Origin: Dactylis glomerata | Taxonomy: Eukaryota; Streptophyta; Magnoliopsida; Poales; Poaceae | Direction: 5' to 3' | Length of the DNA stretch: 64,000 nucleotides | Assembly (NCBI GenBank): GCA_007115705.1 | Contig: QXEO01000531.1 | Span: 14,736,555-14,800,554, forward strand | In this document: positions 33,397-44,707 of the stretch, in pieces | Layout: each line of letters opens with the position of its first letter | Position numbering within the stretch: position 1 is the first letter of the stretch | The notes under the pieces: model-generated | Seen by the model: only the letters and a program-made list of their open reading frames with translations | What the model was told of the DNA's origin: nothing | Databases searched by the model: none | Program-made: the position numbers and the translations under genes

Positions 33397-35048
33397 TGAT
33401 ACGTCTCCAACGTATCTATAATTTTTGATGCTCCATGCTTGTTTTTACACCATTTGCCTACTGTTTCATTACACTTCGTGGCACTTTTATGCACTTTCCG
33501 GAACTAACCTATTAACAAGTCGCCACAGTGCCAGTTCCCTGTTTTCTGCTATTTTTGTGTTTCAGAAGTGATACACAGGAAATATTCTCGGAATTAGACG
33601 AAACAAGTTCCTGAAGTCTTATTTTTCCCGGAAGCTTCCAGAGATCCGAAGAGGAGACGGAGTGGGGCCACGAGGTGGCCACACACCAGGGCGGTGCGGC
33701 CAGGCCATGGGCCGCGCCCCCTACGTGTGACACCGCCTCGGTCCACTTTTGACGATGCCCCTTCGCCTATAAAGACCCCCGATAGAAAAAACCTAAGTAC
33801 CCGATCAATTTTCCCGAACACATCGCGATCCGCCGCCGCCGTCAACCCGAAGATCGGGAGGGTCCAGAAGCTCTTCCCGGCACCCTGCCGGAGAGGAGAA
33901 TCGCCTCCGGAGGTCTTCTTCATTGCCATGCTTGCCTCCGGAGCGATGAGTGAGTAGTCTACCTTGGACTATGGGTCCATAGTAGTAGCTAGATGGTTGT
34001 CTTCTCCACCATGTGCTTCATGTTTAGATCTCATGAGCTGCCCTACATGATTGAGATCACCGTTATGTAATTCTACATGTTTGGTTTGTTGGGATCCGAT
34101 GAATATTGGTGTTATGATTGAGTTGCTATACTAAAATATATCTTATGTTATCTCTATGTTGTTTATGATCTTGCATGCTCTCCGTTGTTAGTAGCTATCT
34201 TGGCCGAGTAGTTGCTAGTGACTCCAAGAGGGGGTATTTATGCTCGATAGTGGGTTCATGCCTCTATTTAACCTGGGGAAGTGACAGAAACCTCTAAGGT
34301 TGTAGATGTGCTGTTGCTACTAGGGAGAAAACAACATTCATATGCTCAAGGGCATATGCTTTGTTTACATTACACACTTTGCTTAATGCAATTATCTGTT
34401 GTTCGCAACTTAATACTTGTGGAGTTCTCGGATTGATTCGCCACAAGTGGATTATTAGTCATAGATGCAGTTGGATGGCGGTCTATGTATTTTGTTGTAA
34501 TGCCCAGAGTAAATCTCATAGTGATCTTCTTGACATATCACGTTATCTTTATTCTATCAATTGCCCAACTGCAATTTGTTTACCCAGCATGTGTTATTTA
34601 TCTTATGGAGAGACACCACTAGTGAACTGTGGACCCCGGTCCTATTTCCATCATATTGCTATCACCTGTTTACTTTACTCGCACTGTTTACTTTACTCGC
34701 ACTGTTTACTTTACTCGCATACTATTATCACTTTCCACTCGATACGCTCATACCTTTGTTTCAAGCAAACCGGTGAGATTGACAACCTCATCGCAAGTTG
34801 GGAGCAAAGTACTTGGTTGTGTGTGTGTGCAGGTTCCACGTTGCAGCTAGAAAGCAAAGCTTGGATGAGGCGCCATATATAAATTGTCCGAAGCTATCGC
34901 AAACTAGCAAGCATCACCTTCAGTCGCATTGTCTGCTCTTCTCCTGATCGACAAAACCTTGGTTTCTTAACTGAGGGAAAACTAGCTGCTATATTCATCA
35001 CACCTTCCTCTTGGGGTTCCCAACGGGCTGGTCATTCACCATGCATCA
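33397..35048 (+). repeat. 3' LTR of element E
   Basis: 1652 bases, ends CATGCATCA before the TSD GCTTT. Same length as the 5' copy. Confidence 0.92.
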
Positions 35049-36009
35049 GCTTTCCCATTAACTTGTCTTCTACCAACCCGAGACTTCGAATTGCGGCCTG
35101 ATGCATGTGCTCTCGTGGATCTCCAGGCTCTGGTTGTGTGGTTAGTAGGTACGCCTGTGCTGCTACTAATGCTGCTTCTGGTGTTTCTTGAACAAAATCT
35201 TCTTCCTCTTCTGACTGCTGTGGGCTTTGACTTTTTGTGTAACTCTCCTCTCTTATCTGTGCTGTCGTCCTCCTGTTGTGCTTTGGGTCTCTATGTCTCT
35301 CCATGCTGGACTCTGATGAATTGCTATATTCACTCCAATATCCTTCACTTGGTGTGTTGTTGTAATCTGGGCTTCTCGGAATCATGTCTCTTTCCTGCCT
35401 TAACTTCTTTTTGCGCTGGTGTAGCGCGTATTGGTACCCCATTAAAACTTCTCTTCTTGAATCTGCGGGTACATCAGTCCCGTGGTTGATAGCTGTCATG
35501 ATCATTCTCCACTCTCCGGCTAAAACATGCACTTTCTCCTTCTCTTTCTTGCCATTGCTCCTTATTTTGTCGACTTGCATGTCGACCTCCTCATTGCCAG
35601 CGTGATTGTTTTCTTCTTCTGTTGCTTCAGTGATGATGACGCATAATTGGTGTATGCTTCTGGAGACGCTGCTGCTTCCGCTGGCGATGTCCCTTGATTT
35701 TTCCACTGCTGCTTCCACGATGGTCTTTTGCCCGATTTCGTCGGGTTCCTCAAATTTTTCCTGCAGATTTTTTGTTGCTACTAGGCTGACTGGCGAGTTT
35801 GCCTCGCTAGAAGAGCCTGCAGATGATCCAGATGCTGTGATTCTCTCGGTTTTGCTTGCTGATGGAATTGATTTCGTCGGATCTGAAAGGCGCGTTGAAC
35901 CCGATGATCCGATGTAGAAGCTTAAACTTCTGAACGTCAGTTCCATCTCTTGATTTTTGTCGACTTCTGGATTGCTATTGGTTAAAAGCAAAAAAGCCGT
36001 CGAATTCAT
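35049..36009 (-). pseudogene. gag N-terminus of element G
   Basis: The minus-strand frame from about 36009 reads MNSTAFLLLTNSNPEVDKNQ and continues about 320 residues, mostly polar (RHRDPKHNRRTTAQIREESY, QQSEEEEDFVQETPEAALVA), to the E insertion at 35053. This is the N-terminal, poorly conserved part of a Tat-type gag. The start Met at 36009 is preferred to the upstream one at 36045, which overlaps the primer-binding site. The frame is open throughout. Confidence 0.8.
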
Positions 36010-36026
36010 GATTCCAACGCCCAGAG

Positions 36027-36044
36027 TCCCCACGGTCGGCGCCA
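36027..36044 (-). promoter_or_regulatory. Primer-binding site of element G
   Basis: The minus strand reads TGGCGCCGACCGTGGGGA two bases inside the 5' LTR. TGG is the complement of the tRNA CCA end. The tRNA species was not assigned. Confidence 0.7.
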
Positions 36045-36046
36045 AT

Positions 36047-36382
36047 TGACGAGGGTTAAACTCGACAAATGTCCTAGATGAAGGACTTAGGATCAGGGAG
36101 ATAGGGCGTCAGATGAACTCGAAGGTAAACTCAGTCAAACAAAGTGGCTATGAAAGTAAACTGTGGGTACTGAACCTGGCTTGCTTTCAATCTGTCCCAC
36201 ACCGTCCCCTCCTAGCCCCTATATATAGATGGCCAGGTCTCGAGGATTGGGTGGGATCCGACACAGATTACAATATCGACATACGACACGAACTCGTATT
36301 TCAACTAGTATTACAATTGGGCCTAGTCTAACTGGCCTCAGGGGTATTCAACTGACAGGCTCTATTATCTATACCCTTGTCA
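36047..36382 (-). repeat. 5' LTR of element G
   Basis: 336 bases, TGACGAGGG...CCCTTGTCA on the plus strand, followed by TSD GAGAG. Confidence 0.9.
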
Positions 36383-36710
36383 GAGAGGAAAAGCTAAGGA
36401 TTGGTTGCTGTCTTTGCCTAAAAATAGTATTGATTCATGGGCTAAGTGTAAGGATGCTTTTATTGGAAGATACTATCCTCCTGCTAAGATTATAGCTTTG
36501 CGTAGCAATATTATGAAGTTTAGCCAGTTTGATAATGAACATGTTGCTCAGGCTTGGGAAAGAATGAAATCTATGATAAAGAATTGCCCCACTCATGGAC
36601 TGACTACTTGGATGATTGTCCAAACTTTTTATGCAGGACTGAATTTTTCTTCAAGGAACCTATTGGATTCAGCTGCTGGAGGCACTTTTATGTCCCTTAC
36701 CTTGGGTGGG
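36383..36710 (+). pseudogene. gag of element A, part 2
   Basis: Continues the gag frame after element G: KAKDWLLSLPKNSIDSWAKC, ALRSNIMKFSQFDNEHVAQA, WERMKSMIKNCPTHGLTTWM, FYAGLNFSSRNLLD. This is the capsid block shared with B. It stops at LTLGG where element B inserted and resumes at 53916 with ATKLLDNMMVNYSEWHTE. Confidence 0.85.
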
Positions 36711-38363
36711 TGATTGCTGCTTGATGGCGCCAGAAAAAGAACTGATGCCTAGTTGAATGACCAGCCCATTGGGAACCCCAAGAGGAAGGTATGATGAATA
36801 TAGCAGCAAGTTTTTTCCCTCAGTTAAGAAACCAAGGTATGTCGATCAGGAGAGGAGAAAACAAACGACTGAAGGTGATGCTTGATAGCCTAGTGACACT
36901 CCAACAAGGGCGCCGTTTACGACACTTGTTGACTCGTCTTCAACCAATAGCAACACGGAACCTACACACAACATAACCAAATACTTTGTTCCCAACTTAC
37001 GATGAGGTTGTCAATCTCACCGGTTTGCTTGAAACAAAGGGTATGAGCGTATCGAGTGGAAAGTGATAATAGTATGCGAGTAAAGTAAATAGGTGATAGC
37101 AATATAATGGAAATAGGACCGGGATCCACAGTTCACTAGCGGTGTCTCTCCATAATATAAAATAATACAAGCTGGGTAAACGAATTACAGTTGGGCAATT
37201 GATAGAATAAAGATAACGTGCATATGATGAGAGGATCACTATGAGATTTACTATGGGCATTACAACAAAATACATAGACCGCCATCCAACCGCATCTATG
37301 ACTAATAATCCACTCACGAGGATATCATCCGAACACCCCATGAGTATTAAGTTGCGAACAACAGATAATTGCATTAAGCAAAGTGTTTAATGTAAACAAA
37401 GCATATGCCCTCGAGCATATGAATGCTGTTTTCCCCCTAGTAGCAACAGCACATCTACAACCTTATAGGTTTTTGTCACTCCCCCAGATTAAATAGAGGC
37501 ATGAACCCACTATCGGGCATAAATACCCCCTCTTGGAGTCACTAGCAACTACTCGACCAAGATAGCTACTAACAACAAAGAGCATGCAAGATCATAAACA
37601 ACATAGAGATAACAAAAGATAAATTTAGTACTTCAACTCAAGCATAACACCAATATTCATCGGATCACAACAAACCAAACATGTAGAATTACATAACGGT
37701 GATCTCAATCATGTAGGGCAGCTCATGAGATCTAAACATGAAGCACATGGTGGAGAAGACAACCATCTAGCTACTGCTATGGACCCATAGTCCAAGGTAG
37801 ACTACTCACTCATCGCTCCGGAGGCAAGCATGGCGATGAAGAAGACCTCCGGTGGCGATTCCCCTCTCCGGCAGGGTGCCGGGAAGAGCTTCTGGACCCT
37901 CCCAATCTTCGGGTCGACGGTGGCGGCGGATCATGATGTGTTCTGGAAAAGTGATCGGGTCCTTAGGTTTTTCTCGTCGGGGGGTCTTTATAGGCGAAGG
38001 GGCATCGTCAGAAGTGGACCGAGGCGGTCTCACATATAGGGGGCACGGCCCAGCTCCTGGCCGCACCACCCTGGTGTGAGGGCCCCTCGAGGCCCCACTC
38101 CGTCTCCTCTTCGGTTCTCTGGAAGCTTCGGTAAAATTCTGGGCGACTGGCTTTGGTTTCGTCCAATTCCGAGAATATTTCCTGTGTAACTTTTCTGAAA
38201 CAAAAAAACAACAGAAAACAGGAAACTGGCACTGTGGCGACTTGTTAGTAGGTTAGTTCTGGAAAATGCATAAAAGTGCCACAAAGTGTAACGAAACAAT
38301 AAGCAAATGGTGTAAAAATAAGCATGGAGCATCAAAAATTATGGATACATTTGAGACGTATCA
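36711..38363 (-). repeat. 3' LTR of element B
   Basis: On the plus strand begins TGATTGCTGCTTGATGGCGC and ends GAGACGTATCA. The outer end carries an extra piece containing a copy of the CTTTTTCTGGCGCC primer-binding-site flank, absent from the LTRs of E. Confidence 0.88.
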
Positions 38364-38686
38364 GCATCCCCAAGCTTAACTCCTGCTCGTCCTCGAGTAG
38401 GTAAGTGATAACAAAAGAAATAATTTTTGAGGTGACATGCACCTACACAATCTTGATCATATATGTAAACATTGTGCGCTGGGATCAAAAGAACTTAAAA
38501 CATGGGCATGAAAGACATAATCTTGATAGAAGAAACTTAGCAACCATGTTATAAACATGAAAATGAACACAAACAAAAGATCATGAAAAAGAAACAATGA
38601 AAGTCAAACGTGTGTTCGAATCATAAGGAAAAACATACAAATGGTTTTCAGCTTGTCCTTCATAGAGAGCAAAACATAAATGCATA
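38364..38686 (-). other. 3' noncoding region of B, part next to LTR
   Basis: Begins GCATCCCCAAGCTT, the complement of the polypurine-like AGCTTGGGGATGC, then noncoding DNA up to the CACTA insertion. It is collinear with 61888-62210 (element C). Confidence 0.6.
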
Positions 38687-38761
38687 CACTGGTGGAAAAA
38701 GGGGCTTCCATTCGACCCGTTTGTCTCGAACCAAATTCGATCCGCGACCAAAGGGTTCATC

Positions 38762-38945
38762 AGTCCCGGTTCATTTGAAAATGTGGGCCAGGGAGCATTA
38801 GTCCCGGTTCAAAAGGGACCTTCAGTCCCGGTTTCATCTAACAGCTGGGACTAATGCCCCGGGGACCTTTAGTCTCGGCTCGTGGAACAAACCGGGACTA
38901 AAGGTCCCCTTTAGTCCCGGTTCGTTCCACGAGCCGGGACCAATC
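38762..38945. repeat. Subterminal repeats and long hairpin of the CACTA element
   Basis: AGTCCCGGTT-type units repeat here. About 38873-38940 is a near-perfect palindrome with arms of about 31 bases (each holding CGTGGAAC and GGGACTAAAGG or complements) around a loop of about four bases. A matching cluster lies at 40545-40745 on the other side. Confidence 0.7.
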
Positions 38946-39119
38946 ACCCGTTCAAACGAACCGCCCTACTTCGCGCCAGTTATCGATCGACGGCGCTCGA
39001 CATTAACGACGACGCTTCATATATTGTCGTGCTGATCGGGAACCGCCGCGGCGACGCGTTGGAACTCGATCTGCATTCACATCGCCGGCGTGTGCTCTCT
39101 CATCTTCTCCCTCTTTCAC

Positions 39120-39127
39120 TATATAAA
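39120..39127 (+). promoter_or_regulatory. TATA box upstream of the exonuclease-like gene
   Basis: TATATAAA about 115 bases before the ATG at 39239, followed by a pyrimidine-rich stretch with two near-identical phrases CTTCTTCCCCAAAACATC/CTTCTTCCCCAAAACCTC (about 39147-39190). This is a plausible plant promoter and leader. Confidence 0.45.
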
Positions 39128-39238
39128 TCACTCAATATTTGATCATCTTCTTCCCCAAAACATCCCTCTTCTTCTTCCCCAAAACCTCTTCCACACATCA
39201 CCATACCGTCGGCGCCCGCGAGCTCTCCCTCGGTGACA

Positions 39239-39948
39239 ATGGAGGAGCAACATTGGCCCCGGTCTCGGGTCTACTACGTGGTCATCGAAGAGATGAACTT
39301 CACCATCACGGAGACCCTCCGTGCTTCGAGGGTGGAGAAGTGGATCAGCATGGTCAAGCGCCGGTTCCTCGACGATGCACCGGTCAAGTGCGTGGGCTTG
39401 GACTGTGAGTTCACCACTCACGCGCGCCCTCAACGTGCCGCCGTCCTTCAACTCTCGGTGGAGTCCGAGGTATTGGTCTTTCAAATTTGCAAGGCCAATG
39501 TCGTGCCGCAACTCCTCAAGGACTTCTTGAAGGACACCACCATCAAGTTTGTTGGTGCCGCCATCGACAATGATCTGCGCAAGCTAAGCCCATACGGAAT
39601 TGTTATTCCGTCCGCATATGATCTTCAACAAGTTGTCCCAAACCCCACTAGCAAGCCAACGCCGAGTCTCTATGATTTGGCCAATGCTATTATTGGGACA
39701 CATCTTGAAAAGAAGAAGAGGGACAACAAGAAGAAGAAGGACAAGAAGAAGAAGGGAGAAGAAGAAGAAGAAGAAAAAAAAAAAAAGAAGAAGATGATCT
39801 AATTTTTGGTTGGGAAAAAGTTCCATTGAGCATGAACCAACTAAAATATGCCGCTTTAGATGCTCGCCTAGGCTTTGAGATAGCTAGGAGATTCTGGAAG
39901 CTAAAGGGCTACAATAGCAATGTTGATCGTCTTAACCTTAATAATTAG
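39239..39948 (+). pseudogene. WRN-like 3'-5' exonuclease (DEDDy) gene inside CACTA element
   Basis: The frame from ATG 39239 reads MEEQHWPRSRVYYVVIEEMN and contains VKCVGLDCEFTTHARPQRAA (Exo I, Asp and Glu), KFVGAAIDNDLRKLSPYGI (Exo II, Asp) and then PSLYDLANAIIG. A Lys/Glu-only stretch coded by AAG/GAA repeats (39710-39795) follows and ends in a stop at 39800-39802. In another frame the conserved end continues as FGWEKVPLSMNQLKYAALDA with Exo III Tyr and Asp, stopping at 39946-39948. The full fold of a DnaQ/WRN-type exonuclease is thus present but split by a frameshift in the microsatellite. Such enzymes trim DNA or RNA 3' ends. The gene was probably captured by the CACTA element. Confidence 0.75.
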
Positions 39949-40544
39949 GTGGATGATTATATGTATGGAAAAATGTTTGGATGAGCAATTGGAAAAATGT
40001 TGGATGAGCCATATTGGATGAGTATGTTTGAAAAAATGTACTCCCTTTGTTTCGGTTAACAAAGTCAATTAATTTTCGAATTTGTGGTTTTTCAAGTATT
40101 TTTGCTTTTTTGAATATTTTAATCATCTGAAAATTAATAATTAAATTATATATAAAGAATATTTGAAATTCATTGGTGCTTATTATTCGTAATCATTGTT
40201 TCTTATTTTGTGAATTTATTTGGAATTTAAAAAAGTAATATTATATATTACCAAAGTGTATAGGTTAAAAGAATAGGTACCATACCATTATCAAGAAGTC
40301 ACGAGCACAGTCTTGGAAGCTAGTAGGGAAGGAATGGAGAAGTTAAGCGTGCTAAGGGTGGAGCAGTGTGAGGATGGGTGACCGACCGGGAAGTGAGGAC
40401 CACAAGTACTTGTAATTTGATATGTGATATGGAGTGAGAGCCATAAGTATCTAATTCTATATGAGAATAGAGATGATTAAATAATAGAGAAATAAAGAAA
40501 ATACAGAAATTCTGAAACAGAAAATACAATTTTATACCGAATGG
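39949..40544. other. AT-rich tail of the CACTA element
   Basis: Between the exonuclease frame and the right subterminal repeats. AT-rich, no gene seen. The reverse frame at 40320-40601 has no recognisable domain. Confidence 0.5.
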
Positions 40545-40758
40545 ACCTATAGTCCCGGTCCGTGTTAGGAACCGGGACCAAAGGTCCTCAAGCCGCAGCA
40601 CATGCCCAGGGCCACGTGGCGGACCATTGGTCCCGGTTCATAAACGACCGGGACTAAAGGCTGAAGCCTTTAGTCGCGCTTTGTTAGTCCCGGTTGCGGA
40701 AACCGGGATTAATGGTCTTTACAAACCGGGATTGAAGGCCTTTTTTCCACCAGTGATA

Positions 40759-43373
40759 GGACACCTTCAAGTTTAAGAGGGCGACTAGATACAAATAATT
40801 TGAGAACAATTGAAACAAACAATATGTATCAATCAATGAAAACTTTGGGACAATGCACATTATACTAAGAATGACAACTATGCTCTCTTAATGGTGCATA
40901 AAGATAGAAGGTGGTGACTCAACATAAAAGTAAAAGAAAGGCCCTTCGCGGAGGGAAGTAGTGTTTGCAAGTTTTATAGACCTTCAAAAATTATGGTACT
41001 TACTGGCTTTGAGCTCTCATTGCCCCCATCATAAGTATCTTGAATGGTTAAAGTTAATGCGAGAACAATTATGATGCATATGCTTGACAAATCATAAGTT
41101 GAAAACCTCGTGTCCCGTGAATACGAGTACCCAAACCTCATGCTACTTTACTTAGAGTCCCAAGCAAGGCTCTTGTCATTGTAAGTATATATGTATCATC
41201 GAGAACCACCAGTGGGGTACCTCCGTGCCCGATGACATGGAACAATCCCACATCAAAATGACAGGACAAGCAGACAATGAACACCTCGACATCTCTTTTA
41301 TTTACCATTTGTTTAGCTTTTTATTTTGAGATGCGTCGTCGAATGTCCACTATGGGTATGCTGCAAATTTCCACCATGAATTATGCATGGATTAGATTGG
41401 CGGCCCAGGCGTTTCCCTAACACATATATAAACTCCATGATCCTCGCAAGATTCCCAATTCATTTCACACCGCGGGCATCCATAAACAAAAGATCACGAT
41501 ATCAACTCAAATAAGAAGTGCAATGTTGAAAGCTTGCCCCATGACAGCATGGCTGGGCTAGTCTCCAACTTACAACTTGCAAGCATAACAACTCAACATA
41601 AGAGACCACAATGTCAAATTTTTAAGAACAAAAAAAAGTAAAGTGTGGCTTCCGGTTCGTGAGAGCTTTACTGACCAATTTTCGCATAACACTGGTAAGA
41701 GTTTAATTTGAAGAGTAGATAAAAGCAAGTCAAATTTACTTTGGAATAGCAAATTGCTAATAGGTATGTATGGTGGACACTTTGGCAAACTTGGTTTTTA
41801 GGAGTTGGATGCACGAGTAGAGCTCATACTCAGTACAAGGCGAGGGCTAGCAAAAGACTGGGAGCGACCAACTAAGAGAGCAATAACGGCCATAATCATG
41901 CAAAGCGACAAAGCGACATTAAATGAAGCATAAGATGGCATCAAAAGTCAAAAACTAAATGATCATAGAGGCTATGGAGACTTTGTATGAGTCTAACATG
42001 TGTGAGCATGCGCCAAGTCAATCCAAATAAAGCATCAAGGAAAAACCAAAATAATGCTTCCAAACGATAAAAACAACGCATGATTTTTTCAAAGGCTCAT
42101 TAAGCAATCTCAGTTATTTGAGACAAGTCATGCTACAGCAAAACCACTAAGCATAATATCAAAAAGACATCAAGCACGACATGAAAAAGTCTAGCCCGCA
42201 GTCTACACAAGCTCCTTCTTGTACCACTTTTTTGCATAAAGCTTTTTCTCTTTTCCAACACCATTCAAACTTTTTATAAACACCTCTTTTGATGAAAACC
42301 AATAAAGATAAGAGGCAAAAATATACATTGATATAAAGATATAACAAGATCTGAACACATATCAAGGAGAAAATCGAAAGCTAAACGCAGTTCTAGAAAA
42401 AGAAGAACACTCGTTGAAATTATAAGAATGAAAAACGGAGTGTTCTTGGCAAATAAAAAGCAAGGCAACTTCTCCAAAGGAAATTTGTTGGGGTCCAACC
42501 ATTAATTTCAGCAAACAAAACTAAACTAAACTGAAAACTAAAAACAACTGACGCTCCAAGAAAAACGCATAATGCATGAAGCAATAAAAATATAGTGTCT
42601 TGAAAGGTGACCTGATTTTTGCCGATGAAGAAGGGGTGCCTCGGGGGCATCCCCAAGCTTTGACGCTTGTACTTCTTGGATATTTCTTGGGGTGATGCAT
42701 GGGCATCCCCAAGCTTGAGCTTTTGTCCATTCTTCAACTCATCTCATCACTCTCCGATCCCTACACTTGAAAAATTCCTTCATACAAAACTAAACACAAA
42801 TCTATTAGCAACATTAGTGCAAGCATAACATATAATCAACCTCTTTTTGCTTCAGGTTTCAACCTAAAACCACCACATATTAAGCATATACTACTGTAGC
42901 AACTTCCCCAAAAGTTCCGTGATCAAAAGAACTAAAAAAGAAAGCGATAAAGCGGCAACACAAATATTGGCAGAAATCTGTCAAAACAGATCAGCTGACA
43001 AATGTCGAAATTTTTAGGGGTTCTCTGTTGCTCAAATCAAAAAGTGTTCAACTAATAAAAGTTTGGATATAACCTGGGGCATATGCACAAGAAATTTCAG
43101 GTCCAAAAGATATACAGGGAATTTTCACGAATTTTTACGGTGCAGCACCGAAAAACTGTTTCAGGACAGCAACATCCCCAAATCTTACCTCACTCAAATT
43201 AGAGGCTTCTCTTGGCACAAAAACGAAATAAAAAAGATAAGGAGAGGTCATTACAGTAGTAATAACTTCCAAGACTCAAATAAAAGAAAAGGAACTGAAA
43301 GTAAAAAACATTGGGTTATCTCCCAAGAGTGCTTTTCTTTAACGCCTTTGAGCTAGGCGCAGAAAATTGCGAA
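40759..43373 (-). other. 3' noncoding region of B, inner part
   Basis: About 2.6 kb collinear with 30467-32990 of E (inverted). It contains internal copies of the AGCTTGGGGATGC motif (complements near 42650 and 42705). Short ORFs (for example 42159-42365 and 42420-42737) recur in A, C and E as DNA but with shifted frames, so they are not genes. The end next to protease (GCGCAGAAAATTGCGAATCA, about 43358) is the shared post-gene motif. Confidence 0.6.
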
Positions 43374-43927
43374 TCAAGTAACATCAAGTAATGAAGCATC
43401 AAGCTCATAATTTGCTCTAAGAATAGAGTAAAACACTAATTTCTTTCTCTTCCTAGGGAAGTGTTCCATACCTTTCTTGAGTGGAAATTGATATTTGATG
43501 GTGCCTTCCCTCATATCAATGATGGCACCTACAGTTCGAAGAAAAGGTCTTCCCAAATTAATAGGACATGAAGCATTGCATTCAACATCCATGACAAGAA
43601 AATCAACGGGAACAAGGTTATTGTTAACCACAATAAGAACATCATTAATTCTTTCCAAAGATTTCTTCTTAGCAACATCAGCAATAGGAACATCATAATA
43701 ACACTTTTCAAGCGGCGGTAAATCAAGCATGTCATAAATTTTTCTAGGCATAATAGAAATACTAGCACCTAGATCACATAAAACATGGCAATCAAAACCA
43801 TTAACATGCATATCAATGATGGGTTCTCAACCATCTTCTAACTTCTTTGGAACAGAAGCTTTTTGCTTTAACTTTTCATCCCTAATTTTCATGAGAGCAT
43901 TGGTAATATGCTTAGTAAAAGCAACAT
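43374..43927 (-). pseudogene. Protease domain of element B
   Basis: The frame reads HVNGFDCHVLCDLGASISIM, PRKIYDMLDLPPLEKCYYDV and ILGRPFLR-like INLGRPFLRTVGAIIDMREG. It is a retropepsin-like domain with D-L-G-A-S at the active site, as in Athila elements (normally D-[ST]-G). TGA at 43827-43829 replaces a Trp codon. It is separated from gag by the composite insertion starting at about 43928. Confidence 0.8.
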
Positions 43928-44707
43928 CTTATATTTACTAATTGGAGGCACCAAAGGAAGCTCCACGTTAATCCTCCTACACCTGAGCAAATAACCATCC
44001 GATCTTCCCATTACTTAATCGACAACCATCGGATGACCAAGATGAAAAAGAGTCCGCATGTTTCATCCCACTTGCACGACTCCCTAAATAATTACCTATT
44101 CATCAAAAAAATCCACTAGATGCAAAACAAATGGTCTCTCTTCCTAACTCAACGCGTGGTCGAGAGACCGCCGATCCTCACCCTCCTCCTCGACCATCTA
44201 ACTGCCGCGAGCCTTCACCGGACTGCCGACGTTTGTTTCGATCTCTGTTTCCTTTGCGCAGACGACAGAACACAAATATTTAAGGATGCATCGACTTCGA
44301 TCTGACATATATGTGTGTCCACTGTCCACACATCCCTAACCCTAAACGAGGTTGTGGTGTTGGGCCGCGCTGCCGCGCGGTGAAAACAGCTAGCGGCTGG
44401 TGAGGAAGATAAGATATACTGTATACTGTATACCTGAAAGCAGCGTGCATTGCACTGGAATATTGCATCGTCAACAGGAAACAGATGTGGTATAATGAAG
44501 TTTGTGTCAATGAGAAAAATATTTCCTTCATGTGCAGATTTAAAGAGCTCACGTAGCATTGCACTGGAATATTGCAGATTTAAAAATCTCACGTAGCATT
44601 GTACCGGCCAGTGCGGAAGCTAAGATAGCTGCGACCTGCGAGCTGCATGTCTTGGCCAGCTACGCCGCCTTCTACATCAAACAAGAACGTACATAATCAT
44701 CAGGTAA
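43928..44707. other. Left part of the composite insertion, no gene recognised
   Basis: Mixed composition. A phrase GCATTGCACTGGAATATTGCA repeats in part (about 44446 and 44558), the two copies lying about 110 bases apart. Small ORFs on the minus strand (44215-44592) arise from it and show no known domain. Confidence 0.35.

Larger units (their letters stand above)
28028..35048 (+). mobile_element. Element E: complete Athila-like non-autonomous element with a substituted ORF
   Basis: TSD GCTTT at 28023-28027 and 35049-35053; both LTRs 1652 bases; total 7021 bases. The primer-binding site is tRNA-Asp type. The internal DNA (3717 bases) has one 197-codon ORF and about 2.9 kb of noncoding DNA. 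It shares LTR, leader and 3' noncoding sequence with A and B, but the gag-protease gene is replaced by an unrelated ORF. By eye the LTRs differ at 2-3 percent. No reverse transcriptase or integrase is present, so mobility must have come in trans. It sits in gag of G. Confidence 0.9.
11644..36382 (-). mobile_element. Element G: Ty3/Gypsy, Tat-like, with antisense extra ORF
   Basis: Perfect 5-base TSDs (GAGAG at 11639-11643 and 36383-36387) flank two LTRs of about 335 bases. Removing the nested Copia H and Athila-like E leaves about 9.0 kb. On the minus strand the order is 5' LTR, primer-binding site, gag, protease, reverse transcriptase, RNase H, a second archaeal-type RNase H-like domain, integrase, a noncoding zone with a plus-strand ORF, and the 3' LTR. 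The second RNase H and the antisense ORF near the 3' end are hallmarks of the Tat lineage. By eye the two LTRs differ at roughly 5 percent of positions, older than H. Confidence 0.85.
38687..40755 (+). mobile_element. CACTA (En/Spm-type) transposon carrying an exonuclease-like gene
   Basis: Ends CACTGGTGGAAAAAGGGGC and, inverted, CCTTTTTTCCACCAGTG, with a 3-base TSD ATA at 38684-38686 and 40756-40758. Element C (about 62203-62216) shows the uninterrupted target. Subterminal DNA has many AGTCCCGGTT repeats in both orientations, typical of CACTA elements. No transposase is present; instead a gene-like exonuclease frame fills the middle. Length is 2069 bases. It must have been moved by a transposase from elsewhere. 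Confidence 0.85.

Noticed and set aside
35091..35489. Plus-strand ORF opposite the G gag N-terminus
   Set aside because: It is the shadow of the real gag frame on the minus strand, which has start, composition and continuity.
39239..39802. Exonuclease frame as an intact host gene
   Set aside because: It lies wholly within CACTA ends, is frameshifted before Exo III, and no host exon structure surrounds it.
43063..43356. 97-codon plus-strand ORF in element B, with matching frames in E and A
   Set aside because: It is antisense to the element in conserved noncoding DNA, and the frame is broken in the other copies.
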